A DNA stretch of 64,000 nucleotides, taken from contig JAHQRK010000028.1 of the NCBI GenBank assembly GCA_019828595.1, forward strand, positions 682,001 through 746,000, read 5' to 3'. The notes under the pieces are model-generated. The model was not told the DNA's origin and searched no databases. It saw nothing but the letters and a program-made list of their open reading frames with translations. Of the stretch, positions 10,365-21,422 are shown piece by piece; positions within the stretch are counted from its first letter, which is position 1, and every line of letters starts with the position of its first letter. Position numbers and translations under genes: made by a program. Source of the DNA: Aphanomyces cochlioides. Its lineage: Eukaryota > Oomycota > Saprolegniomycetes > Saprolegniales > Verrucalvaceae.

Positions 10365-12155
10365 ATGGACACACCGATCCCGACGCCTGCCGCCATTCCT
10401 GCAGTCGTCGTCGTCCCTGCCGCGCCCGCCGTCGACGTCGACAAGGCTGAAAAAGTCCCGACTGTCCAAGCGGTTCTCGTCGACAACTTGCCGCGCTTGC
10501 AGGTGGATTTCCTTGTCAAGAAGGCCAAAGCGATCGGAAGCGACAACTGGGTCTGGCGACAGATTGTGCTCCATGGACAGACGCTCGACGTCGTGCGCAA
10601 AGGCGCAATCGCAGAGACCTTCTCGACCGTCGACTGCGAACTCAACGAAGTGGGCGCCAAGGTGTACCAAATCGTCTCCCGCGGCGACACGCGCTTGACA
10701 TTCTGCTGCCCGAGCGAGACTTTGTACAACAAGTTTGCGACCGTCTTCCGCGCATCCACGACGACCGCGTTCTGGACGTTCCCGCCCGTTGTTGTCCTCG
10801 ACGATCTCCTTGGGGTCGCCAAGACCATCGTCGAGACGGAAGCTGGACTAAAGGCGTCGCCTGTCAAAGCGCCATCCGTCCCTGCATCCAACGTCACCGT
10901 CGCGCAAGTCCAAGCGCATCTTGCGACTCTCAAAGCCGCCTACGACGAGTTCCCGCTCTTTCGGTCCAAGGAAGAACTCTACCAGTACGTCCTGTCGATC
11001 GAAGCCGACTTTGTCAAGGCGCTCGCGGCCAAGCAGTCCAAGAACTACCCGCCGCTCGTCCAGCAGATCCTCAAGCTCTTCCCTGAAGTCGTCGGCGAAG
11101 ACAGTTCCATGTCTGGCTTGACGTTGCAGTTGGATTGCACCACGTGCCCCAACTGCCTCAAGCCGTTCTCGCTCGTGACGCAGATGAACCTCCACGTCGG
11201 CGGCAAGACGCTCGTGTGCGATCAATGCGAGAACTGGACGCACTACGAGACGTTCAAGCTCGCGCAGATGCGCAAGGAAGTGCCGACGTTCGAGTTCAAG
11301 ATTGGCATTCCGCTCTTCCAGACGAAACGGACGCTGCCGATTCCAGAGATTCCGCGAGACGGCAAGGCCAAGACATACATGGATCGCCTCTGGCGCATCG
11401 TCTTTGAAGACGAATGCATCACGCACCACCGCGTGCCGTACAAGGCCAAGTTTGCCTTGGAAGACCGCATCATGGCGTGCTTGAACCGCCTCGACTTGGT
11501 CCAGTTGATCTACCGCCAGCTGCTCTTCATGGGTCAAATCGTCGCCCACTTGGACTACTGGAACCACCCGACGGTGATCCAAGCCGCGATCCATCGCTAC
11601 GACAAGTTCCGCGTCATCGCCAACGCCCCGAAAGCACAAGACTTGGCCGCGACGCTCGACATTCTCCTCGTGGGTCAGACGCACCAACTGACGTCGTCGA
11701 CGGCGGTGCTTCCCGTCGACAAGGGCAGCGATTCCACCACTGTCCGCTTGGGCGACACAGCGTACGCATGGGGTGAAGCCTTCAACGAGCCGTACTCTTC
11801 CTGCGCGTTGGACCTCGAAGGATGGATCGAAACGAAGCCCGGCAATGAAGAAGTCCAACACAAGTTCCTCCGCCACCAGTGGAAGAAGTTCTGCCGACTG
11901 CCATCGCGCGGCAACCGCTTCGTTGGCGTCCAGGAACTCTTCGCCGTGGAATCCCTCGGGTACAACGCCGACTTTACCCAGGAAGGCTTGGCGACGGCCG
12001 TGTCGGTCATCGGTTCCCTCGAAGTGGACGATCGCATCGCTCGCGGCAAGTTGCGCAACCTCCTCACCCCAGACGCCAGTCGAGTGTACACGTACAGATA
12101 CGCCCGCGAAGTGCGCAGCTTGTTCGAGAAGATCCTCGCTCCTGGCTGGTACTAA
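10365..12155 (+). CDS. GRDP-like (DUF1399-type) protein, copy 3
   Basis: Intact 596-aa single-exon paralogue. Order of parts: a short Pro/Val-rich N-terminus (MDTPIPTPAA); a PH-like region at roughly residues 45-130 (VWRQIVLHGQTLDVV, LTFCCPSETLYNKFATVF); a helical region; a paired-cysteine element (CPNCLKPF ... CDQCEN, about residues 262-292); then the GRDP core with YWNHPTVIQAAIHRYDKF and LDILLVGQTHQL. In plant GRDPs the latter motif ends L-x-W-H-x-H-Q-L; here W-H is G-Q, so a histidine that may matter in plants is lost while the distal T-H-Q-L remains. The end (FVGVQELFAVESLGY...) is shared with copy 2. Plant GRDPs act in stress and developmental signalling; a role here is not known. Confidence 0.85.
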   Translation: MDTPIPTPAAIPAVVVVPAAPAVDVDKAEKVPTVQAVLVDNLPRLQVDFLVKKAKAIGSDNWVWRQIVLHGQTLDVVRKGAIAETFSTVDCELNEVGAKVYQIVSRGDTRLTFCCPSETLYNKFATVFRASTTTAFWTFPPVVVLDDLLGVAKTIVETEAGLKASPVKAPSVPASNVTVAQVQAHLATLKAAYDEFPLFRSKEELYQYVLSIEADFVKALAAKQSKNYPPLVQQILKLFPEVVGEDSSMSGLTLQLDCTTCPNCLKPFSLVTQMNLHVGGKTLVCDQCENWTHYETFKLAQMRKEVPTFEFKIGIPLFQTKRTLPIPEIPRDGKAKTYMDRLWRIVFEDECITHHRVPYKAKFALEDRIMACLNRLDLVQLIYRQLLFMGQIVAHLDYWNHPTVIQAAIHRYDKFRVIANAPKAQDLAATLDILLVGQTHQLTSSTAVLPVDKGSDSTTVRLGDTAYAWGEAFNEPYSSCALDLEGWIETKPGNEEVQHKFLRHQWKKFCRLPSRGNRFVGVQELFAVESLGYNADFTQEGLATAVSVIGSLEVDDRIARGKLRNLLTPDASRVYTYRYAREVRSLFEKILAPGWY

Positions 12156-12678
12156 GCTCCATCATCGTCACTACTTGCATGTCGTCTTGCCACGTAATAT
12201 TAATGGAACTAATCCACTTTCTTCTTCATGTCTTCCTCCTCCAACTCTGCGCTCGCTGGCCGCCAAGCACTCAACGCGGTGTTTGATCAAAGGACACTGC
12301 TCCTTTCCCCTCCCTACGATGAAAGCCTGCAGCTCTAGGCGAGTGTGCTGCTGGTGGCCAAGCGCTCCGAGCTTAAACTCGGAACTCATTCCCGTCCTCG
12401 TCGTCGAGTCCTGCGGTCCCTTGCGCCGCAGTGGGTGGAGAAATTTGCTGCAGATGGCTCTACTATCTCCATGGCGCTGGCGCCTGGGAAGAGCTCTAGC
12501 TGCATGCGTCAATGGCATGCCATGGAGGTTGAGTCATGCATGCTGATGGAGGTAAATCTTTCAGGAGAACTATCGACTTGGAAGTTTGCAGCCTGCGAAA
12601 TGTCTTGATAGAAAGTTGTAATTCGAATTGGGAGACATTTGAGAGATGTGACATAATGCATTTTCAACACGACAATGA
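12156..12678. other. intergenic, convergent gene ends
   Basis: Lies between two converging genes. No supported coding sequence; the open frames here are short and without protein-like composition. Confidence 0.4.
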
Positions 12679-13749
12679 CTAGGGCTCATCAAGGATGATC
12701 GTCTTGATGATGCGGCTCGTGACGACGTAAGGATCCATGTTGGACGCAGGACGACGGTCTTCAAAGTAGCCCTTCTTGTCCGCTTCCGTCGAGCGAGGAA
12801 TTCGGATGGACGCGCCGCGGTTGGCCACGCCGTACGAGAATTGATGGATGCTGGCTGTTTCATGGTGGCCCGTCAATCGGCGCTCGTTGCCTTGGCCGTA
12901 CACGGCAATGTGCTCCTTGTGCTTGAGTTTGAGCTTCTCAAGCGCTTCGATGATCTTGTCCAAGCCGCCGTCGGCACGCATGGCCGCCGTACTGACATTG
13001 GTGTGGCAGCCGGCGCCGTTCCAGTCGCCCGAGATTGGCTTGGGGTCGAACGAGACGAACAAACCAAAGTCTTCGCAGACGCGCAGCATGATGTAGCGCG
13101 AGATCCACAACTGATCGCCGCTTTCAATGCCAGTGCAAGGACCGACTTGGTATTCCCACTGGCCTGGCATCACTTCGGCGTTGATACCCGAGACGCGGAC
13201 GCCAGCGTACAAGCAAGCGCGGTAGTGAGCGTCGGCGATAAGACGGCCAAAGGCAGAGTGAGCGCCGGCACCGCAGTAGTAAGGACCTTGAGGTCCAGGG
13301 TAGCCGCCCTTGGGCCAGCCGTAAGGAGTCTTTTGGTCCGCTTCGAAGAGCGTGTACTCTTGCTCAATGCCAAACCACGGGACGTGAGCTTCGGCGGCCT
13401 TGAAGACACGAGCGGCATCGAAGCGCGTGTTGGTCGGGATGGGCGTCAAGTCGGGCTTGTAGCAGTCGCAGAGGACAAGGATGTGGTCGCCACCGCGGAA
13501 GGGATCCTTGAAAATGGCGGCGGGCTTGAGAAGCACTTCCGAGTCTTCACCAGGAGCTTGACCCGTGCTGGAGCCGTCAAAGTTCCAGATCGGGAGGTCG
13601 GCAATGGATGCGGGCTTCTTGTCGAGCGTGCGCGTCTTGCAGCGAAGATCTTGACCGGAGCCGCCAATCCAAATGTATTCAGCTTGGATGTAGCCGCCGG
13701 TGGAGAGTTCGAGGTACTTGTCGTAGACGGCGCGGTCGAGCTTGCTCAT
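12679..13749 (-). CDS. glnA: glutamine synthetase, eukaryotic type II
   Basis: 356-aa single-exon enzyme joining glutamate and ammonia with ATP to give glutamine, the main entry of ammonium into organic nitrogen. Length and motifs match cytosolic GSII. Visible landmarks are [11 protein letters not shown] (55-65), the metal/glutamate-site GIEQEYTL (127-134), [14 protein letters not shown] (191-204), the ATP-site [10 protein letters not shown] (310-319) and [14 protein letters not shown] (328-341). There is no targeting presequence, so a cytosolic location is likely. The start [13 protein letters not shown] fits the family. It converges on the GRDP-like gene to its left; upstream is 1.1 kb without a gene. 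Confidence 0.97.
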   Translation of the reverse strand: MSKLDRAVYDKYLELSTGGYIQAEYIWIGGSGQDLRCKTRTLDKKPASIADLPIWNFDGSSTGQAPGEDSEVLLKPAAIFKDPFRGGDHILVLCDCYKPDLTPIPTNTRFDAARVFKAAEAHVPWFGIEQEYTLFEADQKTPYGWPKGGYPGPQGPYYCGAGAHSAFGRLIADAHYRACLYAGVRVSGINAEVMPGQWEYQVGPCTGIESGDQLWISRYIMLRVCEDFGLFVSFDPKPISGDWNGAGCHTNVSTAAMRADGGLDKIIEALEKLKLKHKEHIAVYGQGNERRLTGHHETASIHQFSYGVANRGASIRIPRSTEADKKGYFEDRRPASNMDPYVVTSRIIKTIILDEP

Positions 13750-14866
13750 GGTTTTTAACGTTCGTCCTTGGGAGCAAAAGAGAGAATGACGACCGAGGAG
13801 AAAGAGAAGCCCCTCTCTCTGTCGAACTTCGTCAAGTGTTTGGGCAATCGGTGGAAGAAATGCGACTCTGGTGCCACGACCGCGACAAAAAAGCCGTCAA
13901 TGGGACGGACAAACCTTGCAAGACGTCGACACAATGCGCGTCTTCGTTGCAGTGTTGACAAAGTTGATGGACGCGGTCGACCCACGGCTCGATCGGGCGT
14001 GGATATCGTGGCAGCGAGGGATGTTCTCCAGGTCATGACAGATCGAGCCACGTGGTTTGGTGCCCCCTGATCATGTTGAAGACAGCCAACAAGTCACCGA
14101 CGACCACAGATTTCTCCTCCAAGGGGGCCGTTCGACTTCGAGATCGCAAACGAGGTCAGTTCTCGGCTATCAAGCGTGCTTTTCTGCTCTCTCTTGTGTC
14201 TTTGACTTAGTTGGAAGCTGCAGAATGCTCTGGAGAGAGACGAGCGGCGGTGGAGCTTCCGACTAAGTTGTCCGGTGAGAGGAATCCGCGTTGTCACTTC
14301 GTGATGGGTGAGAAGCATCACAATGGTGGAATCAGCTCGCGTCTGTCCGATCAGCTTGGTGAGTTTCCTTGAAGCGGATGCTCCTCCGCAGCTTTTCCTC
14401 GTTCCGTCGTTCCTGGCGTCACTTCTTCATCGTCTTCCTCTTGGATCCGTCCATGTCGACGGGAAATCTTCCCCTCTGCCGTCCATGGAATGCTCAGAGT
14501 ATACAAACTTCAAGATAAAATCCAAGAACGTGGATTTCTATGGAAGATCCGGGGTCGTCAAGGGGAAGGGACGCTCGACTTGCATTCGAAATCTTTCCGC
14601 GAGCTCTAGCGTCATCCATGGACTTCTGTCCCATTCGTACAGTGAATAGTGGAGGTCTTGAGTGCTTGGAAGCGGTCGACACGCGCTCCTTGCCTTCCGT
14701 TGATGACAGAGGTGATTGTGGTAAGACTCCCTCGGTTTAATGACATGTAGACAAGACGATCCATTTTTCTGGACTTATTTGTATGAATGTGTTGATATTG
14801 ACATTTGTGAGATGTCACTAAAGCGAGGTAGGAGGTTGTGGTGCAGGAACAAGGAACAAACAACTC
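13750..14866. other. intergenic
   Basis: Contains the promoter of glutamine synthetase at its left end and the 3' flank of the GH17 gene at its right end. No supported coding sequence in either strand. Near 14737-14823 a TTTAATGACAT and a GTCACTAAA word form an imperfect inverted pair about 85 bp apart, possibly a very small MITE. Confidence 0.35.
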
Positions 14867-16561
14867 TTACATCATGATGGCACTACGATTGCTCAGCATG
14901 GCCAACTCGGACCTCGCTTCGCTCTTGCGGGCTTCTTCCAAACGAATAGCTTCGACGCGACGATACCGAACGACAGCAATGACAGTGAGGGCGACGGCGG
15001 CGACGCAGCCCACTGCAATGCCTGAAATTGTGCCAATGTCTGCGCCTTTGGATTCGTTGGCTTGGACGTTGGCCGACGAGCGTCCGTTCGCACTGCTGCC
15101 TCCGTTGGTGCTGCTGCTGTCTTGGCCAGCACCTCCAGCAGCGGAAGCACCATTGGCATCGGCGCTTTCGCTGTACCAAGTCGATGAGTCGAACGGGTTG
15201 GCCACGATCAAGTCTTCCGTCGTCGTGTTGTAGTCGGTGCCGTTCACAAATGTGCCATTGACCCATGTGCCGTTGATGAACGACGCGTTGGAGCTGTTGG
15301 TGAAGTCGCCATCAACAGGATAGAGAATGTCGTCGGTCGCGTTGCCCGTTTGGTTGGTGCCAGTCACGTTGGGCGCGGTCACGTTGTTGATAGCATCGCG
15401 CTCTATGCCGAGGGTTGTTACTTCAGCGGTCGTTGGTTCTGGCGTCGTCGTGGTGGGAGCATCAGTAGTAGGAGCTGGCGTCGTCGTGGGCTCTGGAGTT
15501 GGAGCTGCAGTCGTTGGAGCTGCAGTCGTTGGGGCTTCGGTTGTAGGAGCTTCTGTAGTTGGGGCTTGAGTTGGAGCAGCGGTAGTCGTGGGAGCCGCTG
15601 TTGGTGCCGCCCAAGTTGTTGGAGGAGCCCATGTCGTTGGAGCTTCAGTTGGAGGAGCCCAAGTCGGTGCGGCTGTTGGGGCCCAAGTCGGTGCAGCAGT
15701 AGGAGCTTCAGTCGGAGCGGCAGTCGGAGCGGCAGTCGGAGGGTTGTAGTTGCTGCCGAACTTCCACGTGCCGTCAGGTTTAGCTAGGCCATAGAACGCT
15801 TCGTAGCCGCCCTTGACGTAGTTGTCGTGGAACATAAAGTAGTAAGTCGTGACGCCAGCGCTTTGCTGCCAGCTCTGGACGTCGTTGAAGAGCTTTTCAG
15901 ACATGCCAGCGTCGGCGACGTGGGCACCGAAGGAGCCACCAGCCGAGGGCCATCCTGTTTCAGTGATGGTGACTTTGTTGCCGAATTTGTTGCGTAGAGC
16001 CGTCCATCGAGCTTTCACATCTTGGATGGGATCGTATGTGGACGCAGGGTTGCCACTGAAGAACGGGTGGATGTTAGCGCCCAGGATGTCGACGTGGTCG
16101 GCAATGCTGGGGTTTTTGAGGAAGTCACCATCGACCTGAACTGTGCCGATGGGGGCATTGATGCCAGCAGCTCGAAGCTTGGCTTTGGCGTCTTCAATGA
16201 CGCCAATTAGCTTTGAAGCACTCCATCCATTTGCAATTTCTTCGTTGCCGACGTAGACAGCTTCAAGGGTGTTAGGGTTGGCCCGGGTTCCCTTGATCAC
16301 AGCTTGGAGATCAAGGTCGTATCGATCCCCAAGGAGCCAAATCCCAGCGGCAATCTTGAGCCCGGCTTTAGCAGCCGCAGTGATGGGATTGTTAGATCCC
16401 ATGTCCGTCTGAAAGGTGCGCACAGAGCTGAAGCGCTGCTTGATGACGCTGAAGTGGTAGTCGATTTGGGTCGAGTTGTAGGAATCATAGCCGATGCCAA
16501 AGTCGGCCGTCGTGAGCGCCGCGAGGGCCGCACAGACGAGAGAGCGCAACATTGCGGGCAT
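14867..16561 (-). CDS. membrane-anchored GH17 beta-1,3-glucanase with mucin-like stalk
   Basis: 564-aa secreted enzyme acting on beta-1,3-glucan, the main cell-wall polymer of oomycetes. Order: signal peptide (1-19, cleavage near LTTA-D); GH17 barrel (about 20-270) with acid/base Glu107 in VGNEE and nucleophile Glu201 in TITETGWPS; a Pro/Thr/Ala-rich stalk of PTAAPTW and APTTEAP-type repeats (about 275-390); an Asn/Thr-rich segment with many N-x-S/T sites; a transmembrane helix (GTISGIAVGCVAAVALTVIAVV); and a basic cytosolic tail of about 35 residues. The anchor suggests wall remodelling at the cell's own surface rather than release. The ATG at 16561 directly precedes the signal peptide. The stalk coding region is made of short repeats and is probably length-variable. 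Confidence 0.93.
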   Translation of the reverse strand: MPAMLRSLVCAALAALTTADFGIGYDSYNSTQIDYHFSVIKQRFSSVRTFQTDMGSNNPITAAAKAGLKIAAGIWLLGDRYDLDLQAVIKGTRANPNTLEAVYVGNEEIANGWSASKLIGVIEDAKAKLRAAGINAPIGTVQVDGDFLKNPSIADHVDILGANIHPFFSGNPASTYDPIQDVKARWTALRNKFGNKVTITETGWPSAGGSFGAHVADAGMSEKLFNDVQSWQQSAGVTTYYFMFHDNYVKGGYEAFYGLAKPDGTWKFGSNYNPPTAAPTAAPTEAPTAAPTWAPTAAPTWAPPTEAPTTWAPPTTWAAPTAAPTTTAAPTQAPTTEAPTTEAPTTAAPTTAAPTPEPTTTPAPTTDAPTTTTPEPTTAEVTTLGIERDAINNVTAPNVTGTNQTGNATDDILYPVDGDFTNSSNASFINGTWVNGTFVNGTDYNTTTEDLIVANPFDSSTWYSESADANGASAAGGAGQDSSSTNGGSSANGRSSANVQANESKGADIGTISGIAVGCVAAVALTVIAVVRYRRVEAIRLEEARKSEARSELAMLSNRSAIMM

Positions 16562-17283
16562 AAATGAAGAATGAAACGCATCGAATGAGCCGGAAGTGGA
16601 GAGGAAGCATGGAGGAGGAGGATTGAACGAGCCACTTTTCGACCATCTTTCATGGCGAGGTGGACATCCAATGACGTTAAACTATAAAACACACTACGCT
16701 AAAGTATATAAAACGTATTGTTTCGAGTAAAACATGAGGTTAAATATATAAAACTTATGTCCGCTTAATAATAGTAGACGTGCAATCCCTGACGTGTCTC
16801 GCTCTGTCGAATCTGCGAGCGTTTTCGGTACTGGACACGCTACGTTAGCTCGTCTCGCTGTTGATGAGGAGATAGGTCAGTTCCAGAGAGTCTGCAACGC
16901 TGCCGGGCTCTCAAAGCGCCGTGGCGACGTAATCTATGCTGAAAAAAAATTGTTGGTCAAAATACGCAATTTAGTTTCCTACCTAAAAATTTATACTTGA
17001 GGTTTGTATATATAAAGCAATTTCATATCAAATTGTAGGGTCTTAATTTGCATATGTTGGTCATGTCCGGGCAAGGCGACAGGAATCAAGCTGATTTACT
17101 GAGGCGACACGCACGTTAGACAGCGCTGGCAGCACCTAGAAGGGGCTAAGACCGATGGAGTGGACAGAGCTGTGCTAAAACCGCTCCTGGCACACGTTTT
17201 TCGCCCTTGTGGACGCTAGAACTGCCCCCAAACTTGACTGACCGAGTCATTACTCAGTCATTTTCAAGAGATAGTACACTGTA
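16562..17283. other. intergenic, AT-rich, upstream of the GH17 gene
   Basis: The part next to the GH17 start contains several TATAAAAC/TTAAAC words (16675-16760). An imperfect palindrome TTATACTTGAGGTTTGTATA lies at about 16991-17010 and recurs elsewhere in the window. No gene seen. Confidence 0.35.
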
Positions 17284-17830
17284 GGGGAGACACTAAATAT
17301 CCCACCCCTCTTTTTAAATGTCTACACCTTATACTTGGAATTTGTACACCCGAATTGTTGACAACAGAGATACATTAGTACTACTAGTGAGCGAGTCTTT
17401 CTGAGCTTTAGCCAACAACTTTCCTGCGAATACACGAGCGTCTCCTCGGCGAAATAGCGTAAATCGACATAGATCCATAGAAAATAGTCATTCAAGGTGG
17501 AAAACAAGACTCTTGCGGCAAGCCGCCGTCTCAATCAACCGAAATGTCCACTTGGACACAGAAAAGGAGTTGTGGCCAATCAATTTCCAGTGATCTTTGT
17601 GCCTCTGAAAATTAAAAAGAGGTTTGGCCAATCAAAATTCACTTGTTGGTTGTCAATACATTTCAATATTGGCCAATAGAATTTTGTGCGAACACCCGGC
17701 GCACATTGAATTACAACTCTTTTTTACCATTATTATCCAATGAATTTACTCAATGCAAAGCCAATCAGTACAGAGAAACTCGTTAATCTACCAATCAAAT
17801 ATTGTGCGAAGCCCTTGAATTACAACTCTT
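17284..17830 (+). repeat. MULE left terminal inverted repeat
   Basis: About 547 bp, matching the reverse complement of 19510-20056. Recognisable shared words include the run around CGACATAGATCCATAGAAAA and ATTACAACTCTTTTT. Similarity stops near 17830. Confidence 0.85.
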
Positions 17831-17999
17831 TTATGACAGAGACAAAGCTTGGTTATCAACCAATTTAAGTTCGATATGCTTGTATTAAGTTATGTATGTG
17901 TCAACCAATCATAGTGCGTGCGATTTGACGACACAACAGTCGCCACACAATTCATTTCAGAAGTCAATTCCCCTCAAACACAAGACATGCTATCGTAAT

Positions 18000-19202
18000 T
18001 GCTCCTCCAAGATGACGACGGTCAATATACTTGTCCCGACTGCGGTGCTCGTTACAAAGTGGCCAACTCCATGCGAATGCATTGCTCACGCAAACACAAG
18101 ATGCGGGTACATTTCACACCAGTTATACCCGACGAAGTCAAGAAGGCCAACGAGAGAAGTCACCGCGCTCGAGCTCAAGACAAACGAAAGGCAGTCAGAC
18201 TGCTGATTAGTTTATTCAAGGCCATTTTCCGAATGTTCCCGTGCTTCTTTGCTTATGGCATGTTGTTAAGGCTGTTGAGACTCATGCACGACTGGCATTT
18301 CAAAAGATTGCCCAACCTACCAGTTCCTTGTCACAAAGTGCAACGTTTGTTGACTCTCCCCAGCATCGTGCGTTCTGTACTGTATTTCACGAACTTGTTC
18401 GAGCGACATCGGAGACTGAATACGAGTCATGTCGGCAACGTTTGCTTGCTATATCAGAAGAAGAGGCTGATTATATTGACCAAACATGGCTACACCATTG
18501 GAAAAACGCATCGTTCGAGTATGGACTAACCAAGTTGTCCATTTTGGTTTACAAGCAACATCTCGTGTCGAAGGATATCATCGAAGTTTCAAGAGATGGC
18601 TTAATTCTTCCGAAATCGATATGCTTGCCATATACAAAAAACTTGAGGGTTGGTGGGGAATCTCGATTCAAGAATTCAGAGAAGCGCTGTCAGACTCCAA
18701 AATGAAGGAACGAATTGACTTGATGAAACCAATGTTTGATGCCCTGCGGTCAGTTATTCATACTTATGTCCTATTGCAATGCCGCGCGCAGTTGTCAATG
18801 GTTTCGATGCGTCCTTGCACCGGGGTCTACACTCGTACAACTGGCTTACCTTGCATACATAAACTTCATGCCTTACGAAGATCTCAAACCATGTTGCGAC
18901 CAGAAGACTTTCATCCGCATTGGTGGATCGATCGCTCCGCAGCCCCAGCACCAACTCCTGTACAAGCACTTGACCCACAGACTACTGCTCAGAGACGCGC
19001 GGAGGTAGCTCGAAGTGGACGCAATTTTTCATCTCACAGACGAGGTCGAGGACCTCGTGGAACACGCCGCATGCCCTCACCCTTTGAACACAGTGAAGCG
19101 AAACAAATACCAAGACATGCCTTGCCATCTGTTTCTTCCCAAATTCACAGAACCCAAAACACATTTCGATTTCCACCCATGCGTTTTCATCCATACAATT
19201 AG
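18000..19202 (+). pseudogene. MULE transposase remnant with C2H2 finger
   Basis: Three pieces of one protein remain. First, about 18000-18210 encodes a classical C2H2 zinc finger (YTCPDCGARYKV...MRMHCSRKH). Second, 18241-18520 gives the transposase part LLCLWHVVKAVETHARLAF. Third, 18486-19202 gives WTNQVVHFGLQATSRVEGYH and a distal Cys/His motif (GLPCIHKLHAL...FHPHWWID). Between the finger and LLCLWH the central domain with the first two catalytic acidic residues is missing. Pieces two and three are in different frames; a single-base loss near 18500 explains this, since the family reads T-W-L-x-P-x-x-x-x-x-V-x-x-W-T. The protein is therefore non-functional. The finger could in principle still be made as a short DNA-binding peptide. 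Confidence 0.8.
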
Positions 19203-19509
19203 ATTTATACTCAATAAGTAATGCATTTACAATGTATGATACCCTTAACATGTTTGCTTGTTCACCTCATTAAAGTCTGTAGCCTCTTCTGTACGTAGTA
19301 AGAAGCGCTCCATCAGCCTTAATGTTTTTTGTTAATTCAACGACTATCTGAGTTGTCCTTCTTGTACTTGGCAGCGCACTTGGTACATTTGTAGAATCCA
19401 TGTTTGTGAGGAAGGATTAGTGAAATGTCCTTTACTTGATTTTCAGTGGCGTCCATTTGTTGGGTCACAAGCAAATTGGATTGTGATTTAAAGGACTGTT
19501 GGATACGGG

Positions 19510-20056
19510 AAGTTGTAAGTCAAGGGTGCGTTGGGTGTTTGCACAATATTTGATTGGTATATTAACGAGTTTCTCTGCACTGATTGGCTTTGCATAGAAT
19601 AAATTCATTGGATAATAATGCTAAAAAGAGTTGTAATTCAATGTGCGCTGGGTGTTCGCACAAAATTCTATTGGACAATATTGACATATATTGACAACCA
19701 ACAAGTTGATTTTGATTGGCCGAACCTATTTTGAATTTGTTAGAGTCAACTCAAGGAGATAAATTTTGATTGGCCACGACTCCTTTTAGTCGCCAAGCGT
19801 ACATTTAGGTAGATTATGTCGGCGGCTTAGCACATTAGCATTGCTTTCCACCTTGAATAACTATTTTCTATGGATCTATGTCGATTTACGCTATTTCGCC
19901 GAGGAGACACGCTCGTGAAAGTTGTTGGCTAAAGCTCTGAAAGACCTCGCTCACTAGTAGTACTAATGTATCTATGTCGTCAACTATACGGGCATACAAA
20001 TCCAAGTATAAGGTGTAGACATTTAGAAAGAGGGGTGGGATATTTAGTGTATCCCC
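19510..20056 (-). repeat. MULE right terminal inverted repeat
   Basis: Reverse-complement partner of 17284-17830. Arms are clearly homologous with scattered substitutions and small indels. Confidence 0.85.
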
Positions 20057-20062
20057 ACTGTA

Positions 20063-20776
20063 GGCGCTACACACGAGGTACGTACAGTACAAGCCACGAC
20101 AAGGAATGGACTTGTCGATAGCGTTACTGTTGTCTCGTCGAGTCTGCTGCTCGCTTGTCATGGCCTGTAAGTGTTTTCACCCTGAAGAATACCTCTATCA
20201 ATGGATATTACTATATAAATAATAAAATATTAAATATAAATTTTGACAAGGTCTCGACATGAAAACACCTGCTAATCGAGAGGAAGACCACAAGAATTGA
20301 CACGGAGGGAATGCATGAGTTGCCATGAGAAGAGCTGAGGTCGAGGAGACATATGCGCTGGAATGATACATTCTCACTCTTCATTGAGGCACAGAGGGGA
20401 TATGCAAGACGTAGCGTTCCTGACTTTTCACCAGGGGGTCAGATTTGACCGCTGGCGGATGAATGAGAAGCGCAGATAAAATACGCCAGAACTAGCCGAT
20501 AGGGTAATGCGATTAAGTGGTAAATAGACTCATCCCATCAGTATGCCTCTGAGGAGTGGCGTCTGGGGGGACCGCTCTCTGTATCATTCTATCTTCTTCC
20601 TGCCAATTGTTGACGACAAGCTCAACGAAATCAAACGAATGAATGGCGCTTTGTCACCAAATGAGAGCAATCAACAACACTTGAGCGCATTGAGATTGAA
20701 AGACACCGAGTGTTTCCTGTGAGAATTTATTATTTCAGGGGTGAAAGAATTCAGCTGCAGTAATGTAGCCAGCAGT
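20063..20776. other. intergenic
   Basis: AT-rich sequence between the MULE and the cysteine-rich gene. No supported gene, repeat or known site seen. Confidence 0.35.
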
Positions 20777-21271
20777 CTACACTCTGGACGAAGGCGGCCA
20801 GACACAGCCATAGGCCCCCGTCGCTACAAGCTGCTGACACACTGCACTGACTGGCGCAATGCAGAGCCCCGTGGCGTGGTTGTAGCTCTTTACCGTGGGG
20901 TTACAGTAGGCGACAGCGATGCTGCCAACTTGGGGGCATGCAACTCCAGTGGGGGTGTTGCCATTTCCACGGCAAATTGAGCCAGAGACGCAGAAAGCGG
21001 CGTCGTCCTCCACATTCACGTGGGGGCAAATCGTATCTGAGCGCGCTGTTGCATTCGTCGCGTTGGCAGTCGACGCATTCGTCGGCACAATCAACGGTTC
21101 AGGCTGGGAATCCGTCGATGGAAACGTCGTGGGCAACGGGGTAATCAATGTCGAGGGAACCGTCGATGGAAAGGTAATGGAAGGCGTCGAGTTGGTCGCC
21201 GTCGTGTTGATGTCTGCAGTAAAGGCAGTAGAGAGGTATAGCGCCAAGACGACGGTAGGAAAGCCAAACAT
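20777..21271 (-). CDS. small secreted 8-cysteine protein with Ser/Thr-rich linker
   Basis: 164-aa predicted secreted protein. A signal peptide (1-19, MFGFPTVVLALYLSTAFTA) is followed by a Ser/Thr/Pro-rich linker with several N-x-T sites (20-78), likely O- and N-glycosylated. A compact C-terminal domain has eight cysteines (82, 94, 100, 112, 123, 137, 145 and 156), enough for four disulfides. I do not recognise the domain; small cysteine-rich secreted proteins of this build are common in oomycetes as wall proteins, adhesins or effectors. The start follows from the signal peptide. It is divergent from the next gene, with 151 bp between the two start codons, so the two may share a promoter region. 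Confidence 0.75.
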   Translation of the reverse strand: MFGFPTVVLALYLSTAFTADINTTATNSTPSITFPSTVPSTLITPLPTTFPSTDSQPEPLIVPTNASTANATNATARSDTICPHVNVEDDAAFCVSGSICRGNGNTPTGVACPQVGSIAVAYCNPTVKSYNHATGLCIAPVSAVCQQLVATGAYGCVWPPSSRV

Positions 21272-21422
21272 GATCGATGCAAGTTGTCAAGTGAGTGTCG
21301 AGCTAGGCCAAGAGCTCCTCATGGCTCTTTTATCGTCAAGGAAAGGAGAAGAAGGGGGCTTTCTCTTCCTTGACAGGGCATTCATGTTGCGCTTCTCTCC
21401 ATTTTCCCGAGACAAAAATAGA

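Larger units (their letters stand above)
17284..20056 (+). mobile_element. MULE (Mutator-like) DNA transposon, defective
   Basis: About 2.77 kb bounded by long inverted repeats (17284 to about 17830 and about 19510 to 20056) that begin GGGGA[GT]ACACTAAATA at both outer ends. A 6-bp direct repeat ACTGTA flanks it (17278-17283 and 20057-20062), shorter than the 8-10 bp usual for MULEs. Long inverted repeats plus a FAR1/MULE-type transposase C-terminus identify the superfamily. The internal gene is deleted and frameshifted, so the copy cannot move by itself. The arms differ by many point changes, which implies some age. Confidence 0.85.

Noticed and set aside
12841..13758. 305-aa plus-strand open frame
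   Set aside because: Exact antisense of glutamine synthetase; a typical shadow in GC-rich coding DNA.
15350..15787. Repetitive Ser/Arg/Trp-rich plus-strand frame
   Set aside because: Antisense of the Thr/Pro-rich stalk of the GH17 protein.
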